Assembly (NCBI GenBank): GCA_037833965.1
Contig: AP031353.1
Location: 6,946,501 to 7,010,500 of the forward strand
DNA: 64,000 nucleotides
From: Marchantia polymorpha subsp. ruderalis
Lineage: Eukaryota; Streptophyta; Marchantiopsida; Marchantiales; Marchantiaceae
Direction: 5' to 3'
The position numbers were made by a program, and so were the translations under genes. Positions 49,132-60,066 of the stretch are shown one piece after another. Under the pieces are notes generated by a model that was not told the origin of the DNA, made no database searches, and worked only from the letters and a program-made list of their open reading frames with translations. Position 1 is the first letter of the stretch. Every line of letters starts with the position of its first letter.

Positions 49132-49899
49132 TCAAGCAGTTGTTTGATTAGCCCTCGCAGACAGATTAGACGACGGCGGAGGTCGACTTCCAGGAGCTAG
49201 GTTGCCATGGTCGGTTCGGCTGAAGTGGGTGACCTCTGGGCGCAGATCAACGTCACATCGGGAACAGATGACCTCGCTCCTCTGACTTCTCTCACGTGAT
49301 TCCTCACACGCGTCCAGACCACATTTCCACCGAGGACTCTGGTAAACCCGGAGCTGAGAGTGAAGTGAGAGCAACTCTTTCGCTCCAGGACCCATGCTGC
49401 TCTTTGTTTGGATCGTCAACCCCCCGAGCTCAAAAGTTTCTCCACTCCCGTCTGCCAGTGGTCCGAATTCACTGCAGACACGGTCGTCAGCAATGCGCAG
49501 ACGCAGTGCAATGGCAGTGGCACAGCTCGTTGGCCTTTTGCGGACCCGGTGCATGTAGCACCGTCCAGCTGTCGCGTTAATGCCATCTCGTGGATTGAAT
49601 ATCGCGTTGACTGAGCTCACTGAGCTCGGATGCGATTTTGGGAAATTTGGTCCGTCGTCTGGATGGACACGGATGATCGATGTCGGAGTGAAGGACCTAA
49701 AACGCAACCTCCTCTGAGTGGAGCTTGCACATGCCATGCCATGCACTTCACCTACTTCCCCTGCCTGAGACGGACCGTGACGAAGATAGGCCCATGCTGT
49801 GCCTACTTTTACAATTTTCCGAAATTGCTCTGTTTTCTGTGAAAGTCCTCCGTCATGGAATTGCACGCAATCTACTTTATCACCATCTCTGCTCGCCAT
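49132..49899 (-). CDS. Hypothetical ORF, 255 aa
   Basis: This is the longest uninterrupted frame in the window that is not part of a recognised gene. It starts at an ATG at 49899 with purine at -3 and G at +4 (MASRDGDKVDCVQFHDGG). The peptide is hydrophilic and Arg/Ser-rich, with paired cysteines (CGLDACEESRERS and VICSRCDVDL), no signal peptide and no membrane segment. No family is recognised. The length is well above chance for a region of balanced composition, but no promoter, intron or conserved motif supports it. The opposite strand has shorter frames. Confidence 0.3.
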   Translation of the reverse strand: MASRDGDKVDCVQFHDGGLSQKTEQFRKIVKVGTAWAYLRHGPSQAGEVGEVHGMACASSTQRRLRFRSFTPTSIIRVHPDDGPNFPKSHPSSVSSVNAIFNPRDGINATAGRCYMHRVRKRPTSCATAIALRLRIADDRVCSEFGPLADGSGETFELGGLTIQTKSSMGPGAKELLSLHSQLRVYQSPRWKCGLDACEESRERSQRSEVICSRCDVDLRPEVTHFSRTDHGNLAPGSRPPPSSNLSARANQTTA

Positions 49900-50957
49900 T
49901 TCACTCCATTTATTTTACACAGCACGAGCCTGCGATTCTACATAATCGAGGGAGCATTTAATTATATAGCAGTGCGGATAAGTGCATTCCAGATTTTTGG
50001 AGATAAACGTTCTTGCGGCTTTGCCTCATAATAAGGCTAGGCAATGAGTAGAATAAAGTGAATTTTGACTTATGAATGAACTTTATTAAATGGTAGGACA
50101 ATCTAAAGTAATAAGTTCTTGTGCCTTTCGAACTCTCAATGAACCAATATTCGAATCTGAAAAAAGGTTGTTCTGCAGACAAACATGTCTGTGGGTACAA
50201 CTGAAGCATTTTGTATTGTGACAGAAGATAATATTTTCACGTTGATTTTCACTTGTGCGGAGGGTGTCTCTTACTTTCGCCAAGTCCGAGATGTGAACGA
50301 TGTTCGTCCAAAATGCTTGCGATGACTGACGCTATTACGGTGAACTTTCATCACTCTCTCTGACTCTCTCTTTCTCAATCGCCACAGTTCCCGGGATCGC
50401 TTTGCTTTGGCATTTTCGGTCCTCTGTCCTGAGTTTCCTTTCTATAGTTTGCCATCGATGGTTTTCTTCTTTCAAATTTGCTTTGAATCTCATCCACTGG
50501 AGCTGCGAGCTATATTTGTAAGATTTCCGTTTGTATAGTTTGGGCGAAAGGGATCTAGTGATGCCTTCGCTTGATGCGCACCCGAAACTTGTGTCTGATT
50601 TGCCACCCTTCCAAGCATGAGGTGCGAACATATCCTTGCGCCAGAAGAAGAAGCGCGAACAGTTTTCGTATATGTTCACTCCGCCATATCTTTAAGGCCC
50701 CTAAGGTGTAGTAGGTGCACTGAACCAGCTGGGCTGACTCGCTGGCCCCCCTCGCAGTTACCCCTGTCGCACTGCATGCACTTTCTCTAACGCTGCACAA
50801 GTCCATGTCACGCTGACCAGCGCAAGGACCAGCATCTTTATTTTCAGCAAGGCAGAGCTAATAAGAAACTCGAGCGAGAGAGTTTCATGAATTTGTAGTG
50901 TATGGGAGGAGAGAATTTCTAGAGCATTTTCGGCTGTAATGCGAATTTCGACGAGAG

Positions 50958-51055
50958 AGGAGGAGGAGCAAGAGCAAGAGCAAGAGCAGGAGGAAGGGGA
51001 GCTGAAATGGATCATCGATCGATGAGCTGAGCTGAGCTGAGCTGAGCAGAGCAGA
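50958..51055. repeat. GAGCAA- and GAGCT-type simple repeats
   Basis: A GAGGAG/AGAGCA tract lies at about 50958-50995 and GAGCT pentamers at about 51024-51047. They precede the GC-rich promoter side of the MFS transporter gene. Confidence 0.8.
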
Positions 51056-51416
51056 GGTTCAAGTTGCCAAGCGTGCCGACAAATTATCGTCACGCGACTG
51101 CAGGCGCGAGTGGCTGGCAGGGCCCGACGCTTGGCTTTTGCAGGGCGGCCAGGTCAGACTGGGCCCGAGGCTGGCGTCGCTTGCGTGAGCGACTGGCGCC
51201 GCTGAAGAAGAAGCAGCGTCCTCAAAGGTGCGTCCTTTTGCCTCCTTGCCTGGGCCTGCGACGCTGTCACAAGGGTCGCCTCTCCATTGGCCCAGGGCCA
51301 CTTTGCAGTGGCCCCCTTTCCCTCCCCTCGCTCGGTCCGAGACAGGAGACATTGCTTCCGGCCAATCATCGGGGAAGCAAATCTTCACTGCACAGCCCTT
51401 ATTCTCCGGCTCTGCT

Positions 51417-51468
51417 ATTGCTGCTGCTGCTGAACACTGCCAGTGAGAGCACTGCTGCTGCTGCTGCT
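51417..51468. repeat. Two CTG trinucleotide tracts upstream of the MFS gene
   Basis: CTG units at about 51417-51434 and 51452-51468 lie roughly 300 bases upstream of the transporter ATG and just before its TATA-like element. Confidence 0.8.
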
Positions 51469-51500
51469 CGAACCTCTGATCCGTGTGGAGACAGGCACAG

Positions 51501-51508
51501 TTTATAAG
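51501..51508 (+). promoter_or_regulatory. TATA-like element of the MFS transporter gene
   Basis: TTTATAAG within CACAGTTTATAAGCG lies 250 bases before the initiator ATG, giving a leader of about 220 bases. The match is partial. Confidence 0.35.
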
Positions 51509-51757
51509 CGAAATTGCACAGCAATCAATCTGTTCAATTCGCGTGTTTTGATCCACTCGAGCTCAGGCAGTTCTCCAAATTCGAATTCATCGTCAGGCCC
51601 CGTCCCCGCGCCCCAGGCCCAAAATGGCCCCGAGGTTGCTGCTCTCGTCGACATGATCAGCGTGGAGGATGGGGAGCGAGAGCAATTGTTGTCCGGCGCA
51701 TTTGCAGCTGCAGCAGACAGGGCGTTCGTCCAGCTTGTGAAGGTGTAGTAGTTTACG

Positions 51758-53835
51758 ATGGGCGGATTGGGCTCGCATGTGCGGGCGCTTGCGTCCAACC
51801 GATGGTTGGTGCTCGCCGCTTCAATTTTGACCCAGGCATGCTCCGGAGTGGGCTATGCCTTCGGGAGCTACTCTCCCATCGTCAAGAGCACATTGGGCTA
51901 CAACCAAAATCAGATTAGCAGGTTGGGCGTGGCCAAGGACATCGGCGACAACGTGGGCATTCTGGCCGGGACATTGTGCGACTATCTGCCGACTTGGGGC
52001 CTGTTCGTGTGCGGCGCCGCCCTCAATCTCGTCGGCTACGGCTGGCTATGGCTCATCGTCACTGCACAAGTTCCTCCCCCGCCGTTCTGGGTGGTAAGTG
52101 ATTTCTCAACTCTCAGCTCGCGAGTGCTCGAGATTGTTTATGCTGTGGAATGTGTGGCTGACTGTGGGAGTGTATGGCGATGGCGATGCGGCAGGTGTGC
52201 GTGATAATCCTGATGGCGACAAACGGAGAGACATTTTTCAACACGGCGGCGCTCATGTCGTGCGTCAAGAGCTTTCCGCACCATCGCGGGGGCACCGTGG
52301 GGATTTTGAAGGGGTTTACGGGGCTGAGCGGCGCCATCTTCACGCAGCTGTACGCCTCGTTCTTCTACCCGGACCAGGCGAAGTTCATATTCCTGGTGGC
52401 CGTGGGGCCGTTCATGGTGGGCATCTGCTTGATGTTCGTCGTGCGACCGATCCCGCTCACCGACACCAGCTCCGCCAGGGCCGACGACATGAAGTTCAAT
52501 TTCATCTACAGCGTGTGCTTGCTCATCGCCGCCTACCTCATGGGCGTCATCATCGTCAACGACGTGTTCGATGTGAGCCAGCTCGCCAGCATGTGGTTCG
52601 CCTTCGTGCTGCTCTTCCTGCTCGCGCTGCCTCTGGGCGTGCCACTCTTCCAAATTCTCGTCATCCATCCGAAGAAGAAGAAGAGGAGCATCCCCTCGGA
52701 CGCAGAGAATGCGGGGGGTGACCCGAAGGCTGCTCCCCTGCTCGACGAGAGCGACGAGCAGGCGCCAGAGGTGTTTCGGAGCTCGAGCAGCATGGATCTG
52801 GTGGAATTCAGCGAGATGGAGGACGAGGCTGCGAAGCCCGACGTCTCTGAGAGAGTGCGGCGCCGACGGCTGCAGAAGGCGAGCACGGAGCTGCTCAAGG
52901 CCGTGGCCGAGGGCGCCGTGAAGACGAAGCGGAGAAAAGGTCCTCGCCGAGGTGAGAATTTCACCGTGGCGCAGACGCTCGTGAAGGCTGATTTCTGGCT
53001 GCTCTTCTTCACCTTCGTGTGCGGCTCTGGGTCCGGGCTCACTGTCATCGACAACCTCGGCCAAATGGGCGAGTCCCAAGGATACGCCGACGCCCGAGTC
53101 TTCGTCTCCTTGATCGGCATTTGGAGCTTCTTGGGCCGAATCGGCGCAGGCTGGGCTTCAGAAATCGTGGCTCGGTAAGTTGCCATGAATTCAATCATTC
53201 CAGCCCTGAAGAAGCAATGCTGCACAAGCTCAGAATCGTTTTCGAGCATTGGCAATCCTCTAATCATGACCTTTCCTGATGTGTGTGGTTTCAGAAAGAT
53301 GGTGCTGCCAAGGCCTGTGATCTTAGCGGCTTCCGAGACAGTCATGGCAATTGGGCATCTCATGTTCGCGATGGCGTGGCCGGGGTCGATGTACATCGCG
53401 TCGTTGCTGGTGGGGTTCGGCCACGGAACGCACTGGTCAGTGGTGCCGGCCACTGCGTCCGAGCTCTTCGGCCTGAAAAACTTCGGGTCCCTGTACAACA
53501 TTCTCACCATGGCCTTGCCGACCGGGACGCTAGTGTTCTCGGGCCTCATCGCCGGACCCATTTACGATCGAGAGGCAGCGAAGCAGCACGCCGATGCGCC
53601 TCTCGTGCAGACCGGCGAGAACGACGAGCTGCTGCAATGCATGGGAGCTGTCTGCTTCCGGCTCACCTTCTTCATCATGACGGGAGTATGTCTCGTGGGA
53701 GTGTGGCTCAATCTCATCCTCATCAAAAGGACCACGGGCGTTTATCAGACCCTCTACGGCAAGCAAGACGAATCCAAGCCCGCCAGCCCGAGTCCTGGGC
53801 CCAGCAATTTGGCCGTCGTGACAGAGGAAGCTTAA
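51758..53835 (+). CDS. Nodulin-like (NFD4-type) MFS transporter, 618 aa, three exons
   Basis: Membrane transporter of the plant nodulin-like/NFD4 branch of the major facilitator superfamily; family substrates are poorly known. Exons are 51758-52093, 52195-53174 and 53295-53835, all GT-AG and in phase. The N-terminal nodulin-like half begins NRWLVLAASILTQACSGVGY and contains SRLGVAKDIGDNVGILAG and TNGETFFNTAALMSCVKSFP. About six helices follow, to residue 270. A hydrophilic loop (about 270-367) begins HPKKKKRS, turns acidic (LLDESDEQAPE, FSEMEDEAAKPD) and ends with basic clusters (RVRRRRLQK, KTKRRKGPRR). The C-terminal half starts at FTVAQTLVKADFWLLFFTF, includes GSGLTVIDNLGQM and LGRIGAGWASEIVAR, and ends in a Ser/Pro-rich tail. 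Codons are GC-rich. No defect was seen. Confidence 0.92.
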
Positions 53836-56230
53836 GACATTTTTTCAGCTGCCTAAATTACCTCTTACTCCAAGGTTTCAATCCGTGGGTCCCCGAGCAT
53901 TATTATAGCAGGGCCGACAGGGTGCACAGATTCAGGGGAATGCCAGAGACAAGACGGTGATGTTAACTCGCATTGTCACATTATCTTGTGCCATGATGTT
54001 CATTAATCGACGCTTGAGCATAGGATTCGGTGTGGCCGGAGGAGTGAACGTGACGGGTGACGGGTGAAAGCGGTGCAAGGATGCTGCTATGCGTTGCTAT
54101 TCCTACTAATGTTGCGCATGGGAGGTAATCCAGGATATATTCTTCGCAGCTTCACCTGTCCCTTGTAACCGTGAGTCAGAATCGTCACGACTGGTTACAT
54201 ACTCTGCCACGAGAGAAGCTGTAGGGAACAGGGCTAGAGGGACTTTGCTTATTGGTGGCAAACCGTGATCAAGGCTCTGGCAAGTTCCACGATTCAGCTG
54301 GTGCAAAGTTGGATCTGACATGAAGGTAACAGACATAGATACGATCCTGAGCATGGAAAGCAGAGGAACGGACGACGGGTCGTAGAAGCGGTCTGCTTGT
54401 TCCAGCAGGTTGTGCGAGATGTATAATTGAGTAGATTAACATTCGGGAGCAGGCTCAGGCCAAAGGTGAAGGAATTTAAAGATATTCGCCCTTAAGTTTC
54501 TGCCAGTGGCAGTGCACATTTAAGATAGTCTCGTTTCTGTTGAAGCAATTGTGAGAAGCTAAGGTTACAAGATCCTGTAGGCAACCATTGCAGGTAAGGA
54601 GAATCGCTGTGCTGATTCATACATTTATGCCCCTACTAATTCTCTAAGGTATCGATCGAGCTAACTTCAGCAAGCCAAGGTGGACTTGGCTCTGGATTAG
54701 TTACCCAGCAAGTTACAGTCGCCCACGTTGCCGGGAACCCTCGGCAAGCTAAGAGGTATTTTTTAGAAGGTTGATCCAGATCTACACCAGATCATCTCAG
54801 AGCAATACTTTACCATTGCCTTGTGCTGCTGTATATAGAGTACTTTTTCCCAACCCATGAAGTTGCAGCATGCTGACAGACCCCAGCTTTACACGCAAGT
54901 ACCTCAAAGGATCGAGCGGAAGTATCGCTTATGATGTTTCTGGTTTCTGGAATAAAATCATGACACATTTTTCTGATATTCAACTCCTACAGTCTTTTCT
55001 CTCCGAAACTTACTCAATGCAAGCACTGCTTTTCGGGACACTTTTTCCGCTGTCTGAAGTCAGATATACAATTCAGACATGGCACTAGTCTCATCTGCTT
55101 TGTCTGGGGCCGATTCCACTATTCTGACCCACTGCTTAGTGGATAATGTGTCAAAAAGAAACCAATGTGTCAGGTCCAAAACAACTTTTGCAACGATACT
55201 CGTTCAGTTTCAAAAACTGAAGCACTTTAGATTCGCACACCTGCCCACTCTTGTAAGTGAGATGATCATTTCTGAGCTCTCGATTTGCATTGTATTTAGA
55301 AATTTGTCTGATCGAGATCTAAACTCGCGATCTGGTAACGTCGCACGTCCACTGTTAAATCAACCGCGTGGGCTGCGGCTCCTTCCATACCCTCTCCTCA
55401 GCCGTCGTGGTGCTTCAGTCGATACAAGCCCGTCACAAAGTATTTAAATTTTTGAAGATCCAGTGGGGGTGGAGAAGATTTTTGCAGTAGTTATTAGATT
55501 TTTAATTATATATATATCGCCTTCGGATATATGAGGATGTGCACGGCAGGCGCAGCAAGGGAATGAAGGAAAACTGTTGTGAAGAGTGTTGGAGAGAAGC
55601 ACAGTCGCTGGAATTCCCCGCACCGCGGTGGTGCTCGCTGCAACCAACCCCCATCAGACATCGTCATCACATATTCGATGGGGGGCACAACTCTGTACCA
55701 ACTCGTAAAGCAAAGGACCACCCGAACTGCTACATTCTTCACCTACCGATCGAGTACCTAACGACGATGTCCGTCTGCAATCCTCCACATGTAGTCCGTA
55801 CTTCCAGGGACATCTGTCGTGACAGCGGCCGACATCCGCAAATTACAGCAGCTCCAGCGCAATCTACAAAGCACTCTAGTCGATGCCACAGAGCATGCCG
55901 GCCCCGGCGGTTTACAGGGCACTGGAAGTGCCCTGAAGTCTTATCATACTAAGCGAGGGCTAGAATTGGGTTGCGGGGCAGATGCTCTGGAGATGGCCAT
56001 TCTTCCTGTGCAGAGCATTCAGAGGTTTAAGAAGCTATGAAAGAGCGAAAGCCAATTCTGAACGGGATCCTTTGATATTGGCTAGCATCGGTAATCAGCA
56101 AAAGCTCTGGATGAGATGCAGAAGATTCTCCTAAGCAATCGCAACCCCACACGGTCAAACTCTCAATGAAGTGAATTTCGTTGACAGCCCAGAGCCGTTC
56201 TGATTTGGCTTATTTTGTGCATTCTCTGCG
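53836..56230. other. Intergenic stretch downstream of the MFS gene
   Basis: No gene is supported. Short frames (for example 55079-55447 and 55539-55952, plus) have no recognisable domain. On the minus strand near 55640, SDGGWLQRAPPRCGEFQ faintly recalls the expansin segment NNGGWCNPPxxHFD. It lies downstream of the expansin remnant at 56262, so it might be a further worn piece of it; this is weak. Confidence 0.45.
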
Positions 56231-56239
56231 AATGTTCGA

Positions 56240-56760
56240 AAGCTCTTGAGTACATGTTCCCTTATCCACATGCTCCACCTGCTGGGACAACATCATCGTG
56301 CGAGTCAACATCACGGTCACTGCACAACTATCAAGCTAGTTGCGGGGAAACACACTCATCACATCATCACATCACATGAACTAAAATGGTTGATCGACAA
56401 TTTTCCTCTTAATCCTGCATTTGAATCTTGTTTGGCTGCTTGAGGGATGGTTCTCTAATAAGTGCTGAAATTCCTCGGGGCTGCGGGTGTAGCCTCCAAA
56501 CACTAGGGAATTTCACTCTTAAAAGAGATTCAAAACTCAAAACCTGCCACTCGCCGAGAAACTAAATTCTGTCGGTTGTCTTACTCACCCATTGTTCCAG
56601 ATCCATCATTTCCTCCGTAGAATGTCGCATGTGAATCTGTCCATGTTAAAGCTGCGAATGGTCCCCCAGCAGTTACAAAAGCTGGCTCGGACATCAGCAG
56701 TAAAGCACTCACCAAAATGCCAACTCTCAACATTTTGCAGCTGTCGAATAAACTCTTCAT
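56240..56760 (-). pseudogene. Expansin pseudogene, N-terminal part
   Basis: Expansins loosen cell walls in the apoplast without hydrolysis. Exon 1 (56760-56590) starts MKSLFDSCKMLRVGILVSAL, has a signal peptide ending FVTAG, and continues LTWTDSHATFYGGNDGSGTM, the hallmark start of the alpha-expansin barrel. The donor G|GTGAGT pairs in phase with the acceptor CAGCAG at 56279-56280, giving exon 2 GGACG-stop-GNMYS. The family reads GGACGYGNxYS, so the Tyr codon is now TAA (56264-56262). Beyond GNMYS the similarity fades, and the HFD and cysteine-rich remainder are not found. The precise splice phase shows it was once a normal gene. It is now truncated and cannot make an expansin. Confidence 0.85.
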
Positions 56761-57284
56761 ATTCCTGAAGCATGGAGTCAAACAGAGGCTTTCAGCTTCA
56801 ATGTCGAGTTATTCTCGATTGAATAAAAAAACGCTGGGAAGAACAGGTTTCAAATTTACAAGAGTGTATCTCAAGGATAATCAGAAAGTCTGCCGGTTGA
56901 TGTCTGTAGCTGCATTGATCAAGTGATCCATGCTCAAAACTCAAAACTCAAAACTCAAATTCCATTGACAACATGCATCTACTGCAATCCCACCTTCCAG
57001 AAAAGAAGCAATACACCTCTGCACACCAGATCAAAGAGCCTCGACACTGTAAGAGTGAGTACTTGAGGAACTTTTTGAGTTGTGTGATTCATTATCGAAG
57101 AAGGTCGCATTTATAGAACTCCCGATCGACAGTCCCACAAATGTAGGACGTTTTTGGACTGTCCCTCGCAGGAAGGCAGTAGTCTGCCTCAGAACAGCGT
57201 GAAACGATGTTGTGAGCATGCATTATTCCATACCCTCCGGGCAAGCGATCACGATGCCCCGTGCTTACCACTTGTAGGAGGAGG

Positions 57285-57675
57285 TCAAGTCATCGACCTC
57301 AAACACGCACGGTCCTGACATTTAGCTGGAATCTTGAGATGTCTGCCCGGAAATGGCTTGACTCGCACAACGAATCTATCATCTTCACCGACATCCATAT
57401 TTACCTCAAAGCGAATTTCTGTCCATGAGGTTACTGAATTCTCGTTCGATCCATTTGCCATGCACAAGGAAATCACAGACTTTATCTTACACTTCTCTAT
57501 CTTACACCTCTCTGGACTTCGAGCCCTTCATCTTGATGGTCAGGACGTTTCCTTCTCCCGCGACATTGTATACCAAAACGAGGTTGAACCACGAATTCCC
57601 GTTCAGTGTGAATCGCACTCAAACTGTTTTCATGCAGGACACCCTGACATTGCCACAGACAATCGATTCATCAGC
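57285..57675 (-). pseudogene. Expansin pseudogene, C-terminal (CBM63) part
   Basis: Reading down from 57675 the frame gives ESIVCGNVRVSCMKTV, a TGA, then VRFTLNGNSWFNLVLVYN and VAGEGNVLTIKMKGSK. Alpha-expansins have the order GIVPVxYRRVxCxKxGG-VRFTxNGxSxFxLVLVxNVxGxGD and then xxKGS, so the TGA replaces a Gly (GGA to TGA). A stop also follows KGSKSREV at 57502. A further open piece (57476-57285, with DDRFVVRVKPFPGRHLKIP) may be the worn end of the domain. The RNWGQNWQ and WxFGQTF motifs are missing. This C-terminal half lies upstream, in transcription order, of the N-terminal half at 56760, so the two are either remnants of two tandem genes or one permuted gene. Confidence 0.8.
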
Positions 57676-57758
57676 TCTCATGCACAACAGTCTCGATGGA
57701 GACTAACAAATTCAGGAAGAATTGTATCAGGAACATCAACATGTGAACTCTGTGGCAA

Positions 57759-57798
57759 CTTTGTATATGAATTTCAATTGAAAATTTCATATACAAAG
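57759..57798. repeat. 13-bp hairpin
   Basis: CTTTGTATATGAA at 57759-57771 and TTCATATACAAAG at 57786-57798 pair exactly around a 14-base AT-rich loop. It lies just upstream (minus strand) of the C-terminal expansin fragment. Confidence 0.8.
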
Positions 57799-58020
57799 GG
57801 AACAATTCCCTCGAGCCAGGGAGGATTCATACCTCTGTCTTGGAGGCAGGGGATTGGAAATCTCCTAGGCGATGACAGAGCGCAGAGATCGGAAAGGCGG
57901 TGCTCGATCCCAGGAAAGCAATCGTCTGGAATGTTCCCATGAAAATCGGAAGAAGACCTGCTTGCCGTATATGAGACCTATTGCAGACAGTCTTCGTGAC
58001 ATGAATGTGCCAATTCACAG

Positions 58021-58245
58021 GCAGCGTCTAACGTCGAGTTGAAGAATTTTCTGTATTCTCTCAATTTCTTTCGACAGGCGCGTGGATCCGTCTGCCGATT
58101 CGACACCTGACTCTCAAGTTCGCAGCGTTTGCAGCGTCTGACGTCGAGTTGAAGAATTCTCTGAATTCTCTAAATTTCTTTCGACACGCGCGTGGATCCG
58201 TCTGCCAATTGTATTCGACACCTGATTCTGCAAACTTGAGAAAGT
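58021..58245. repeat. Two tandem copies of a 110-bp unit
   Basis: Copy 1 starts at 58021 and copy 2 at 58131, both with GCAGCGTCTRACGTCGAGTT and CGCGTGGATCCGTCTGCC. Copy 2 carries a few substitutions and a short insertion near its end. No coding function is seen. Confidence 0.85.
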
Positions 58246-58407
58246 TCTCAAGTTCACAGTAAGTTTGCAGGTAACTTACTTTCCTTCAGAAGAGTCGTGA
58301 CTGCCACGACATACTCTCGATTCTTACAACTCCAACGTTAGAACATCTGAGTTTTCTGCCGGAATATGACCTTGCATCGTATCTCTGCTTGACTGGTACA
58401 AAAACGA

Positions 58408-58634
58408 CTATGTCATCAAGCTCGAATGATGCGCTTGAATGCTGGCTAGGCTTCTCTGTACATCTGAAAAGATCCGTTGAATATCCTCCCATGCACTTGT
58501 GCAGATCGTGGTGTCATCGGTGCACGAGAATGGCTCGCGAAGAAGAGACTGGTAGAACTGCACCAACAGGTCAGCCTCTCTTAGTTTCTCCGTCTCCAAC
58601 AGTGCAGTGCGTTCGAAATTTTCATATTTTAGAG
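58408..58634 (-). CDS. Unidentified terminal exon
   Basis: After a candidate acceptor (AACAG at about 58635-58639) the minus strand stays open for about 75 codons to TAG. It includes NFERTALLETEKLREADLL, VQFYQSLLREPFSCTDDT and AWEDIQRIFSDVQRSLASIQ. The Leu/Glu/Lys-rich, helix-like character looks coding, but there is no ATG in frame and no upstream exon was found. I do not recognise the family. It may be the end of a gene starting farther right or a remnant. Confidence 0.3.
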
Positions 58635-59139
58635 CTGTTTAGCTAATTTTCTTCCCTAAACCTTACACTTCGATGATCTCGACGTGAAGATCATGGTGCA
58701 GGTGAGAAGTCACAGCGCGACAAGGAAGTTTCATGTTACAGCTCCGTAGCACCTTCGAAGTATCGAAGAACATCCTCCACGCGAATAATTCAGAAGGGGA
58801 AGCGAAGTAAGAGCAGTGAGTCTGTCTTTATCCAGTTATTTCTCCTGATTGCTACAATCTGAAATGATATCAGCCTCCAGAGTTCGAACTCGAGGACAAA
58901 GTCTGCGTAATCATGATTATTGAAGTCTCGGATCTTAATCCTATATATACAAATGAACTAACATCACTTTTGCTCATAATCCTCAGAGAACTGTCGTGGT
59001 TCAGAATGGTCGTCTGTCTTTGATTCTTTCTACAAGGCTCCCAAGAAAACCAAAACAAGTTGAGAGTATGTGACCCATAACTGACGAGTCGTGACATTCG
59101 TTGTGGTGTAGTGAAACCCAGGGACACAGGAATCTTCAA

Positions 59140-59350
59140 AAAGGGATGCTCAAATCCCCAAATCCAGGATCTGTACGATGATGTTCTTGCACACGTTTTG
59201 ATGTTCTTACCGAGAAGCCAAATGGATGCACCGAAGCACGTGTGTAAACAATGGTGGACGATAATGATATCATCAGAATGGCGCAGACAAAGACGTACAG
59301 TTCTGGAGATTCCGGATTGGTCCAACGTGGAGACGCTTTCAAAGTGAGCT
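59140..59350 (+). pseudogene. F-box (kelch F-box type) remnant
   Basis: The frame reads NPQIQDLYDDVLAHVLMFLP, RSQMDAPKHVCKQWWTIMIS and SEWRRQRRTVLEIPDWSNVE before a TAA after SK. It matches the F-box layout of plant kelch F-box proteins, LPDDVAxxCLxxVPRSxxxAxxxVCKxWW followed by SxEfYxxR. F-box proteins link targets to SCF ubiquitin ligases. No ATG precedes the domain in frame (the first start-like codon is GTG at 59111), and the frame stops where kelch repeats should follow. An upstream exon joined at the AG near 59108 is possible, but the missing downstream part favours a fragment. Confidence 0.6.
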
Positions 59351-59872
59351 TTAAGGCGCTTGTGCAACAAATGTTTGTAAAACCGGAAGAAGCAATTACC
59401 GAAATACAGCATCGAGCCAGTGTTCTCGTTAGGAGATGAGGAGTAGAAAGTAGAATGCATTTGGAGAAGGAAGCAAAATGCTCTCGTGTCTCTCGTGGTC
59501 TCGTCACGTTATGACCAGACAAAACTTGTACAGATTGTTGTCTCCAAAGCACAACTGGCAACGATTATGGAGAAACTTGTACAGATTTTACCTCAACTGT
59601 TCAACGGAGTTCTCTTGAGTGAAGCGTGAATGTTGTGTCTGTATGTCATCAGTTTCATTTGGGGACTATGCTTGCCGTATCAATAACATCCAATTTAACT
59701 TGTTCATTCCTGACAGCAGTAATTAGTTCCCAGGAGATCATGAAGAAATGGTAATCCGTTCAAACGTAGTCTCATCCTCCAACCATTTAATTGATGTTCG
59801 TACATACGTTTTACTGACATAGATCACTGACCAAATACTATTGCATCTGCATTGTACTCCATTAGAAATTCT

Positions 59873-60066
59873 TAACACGGAGCCATTGGACGATGGCAAA
59901 ACCCGTTGTAATAATCCTTTAAAAGGGTTTAGGGTTTAACCTAAATCCTAAACGTTCCAAGATCATTGTTAACACGGAACCATTGGATGATGGCAAAACT
60001 TGTTGTAATGATCCTCATTGAGGGTTTAGGGTTTAATCTAAACACTAAAGCTTCCAAGATCACTAG
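59873..60066. repeat. Two 97-bp copies, each with a TTTAGGG-type motif
   Basis: Copy 1 starts at 59873 and copy 2 at 59970, both TAACACGGARCCATTGGAYG. Each contains AGGGTTTAGGGTTTAA followed by a near-inverted AAYCTAAA and then TTCCAAGATCA. The copies differ by several transitions. Confidence 0.85.

Noticed and set aside
51059..51556. Open frames on both strands in the GC-rich region before the MFS gene
   Set aside because: They are Ser/Ala/Leu/Gln-rich products of CTG and other simple repeats in the promoter and leader.
52138..53079. A 313-codon minus-strand open frame, and another at 52533-53561, across the MFS gene
   Set aside because: They are antisense to well-supported transporter exons with GC-rich third positions, which create long shadow frames; they show no domain.
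55506..55742. Minus-strand frame with SDGGWLQRAPPRCGEFQ as an expansin middle exon
   Set aside because: Only a few residues match the GGWCNPP region, the Cys is missing and no splice link exists; it is kept as a remark only.
59136..59561. Long minus-strand frames over the F-box remnant
   Set aside because: They are antisense to a clear F-box domain and carry no motif.
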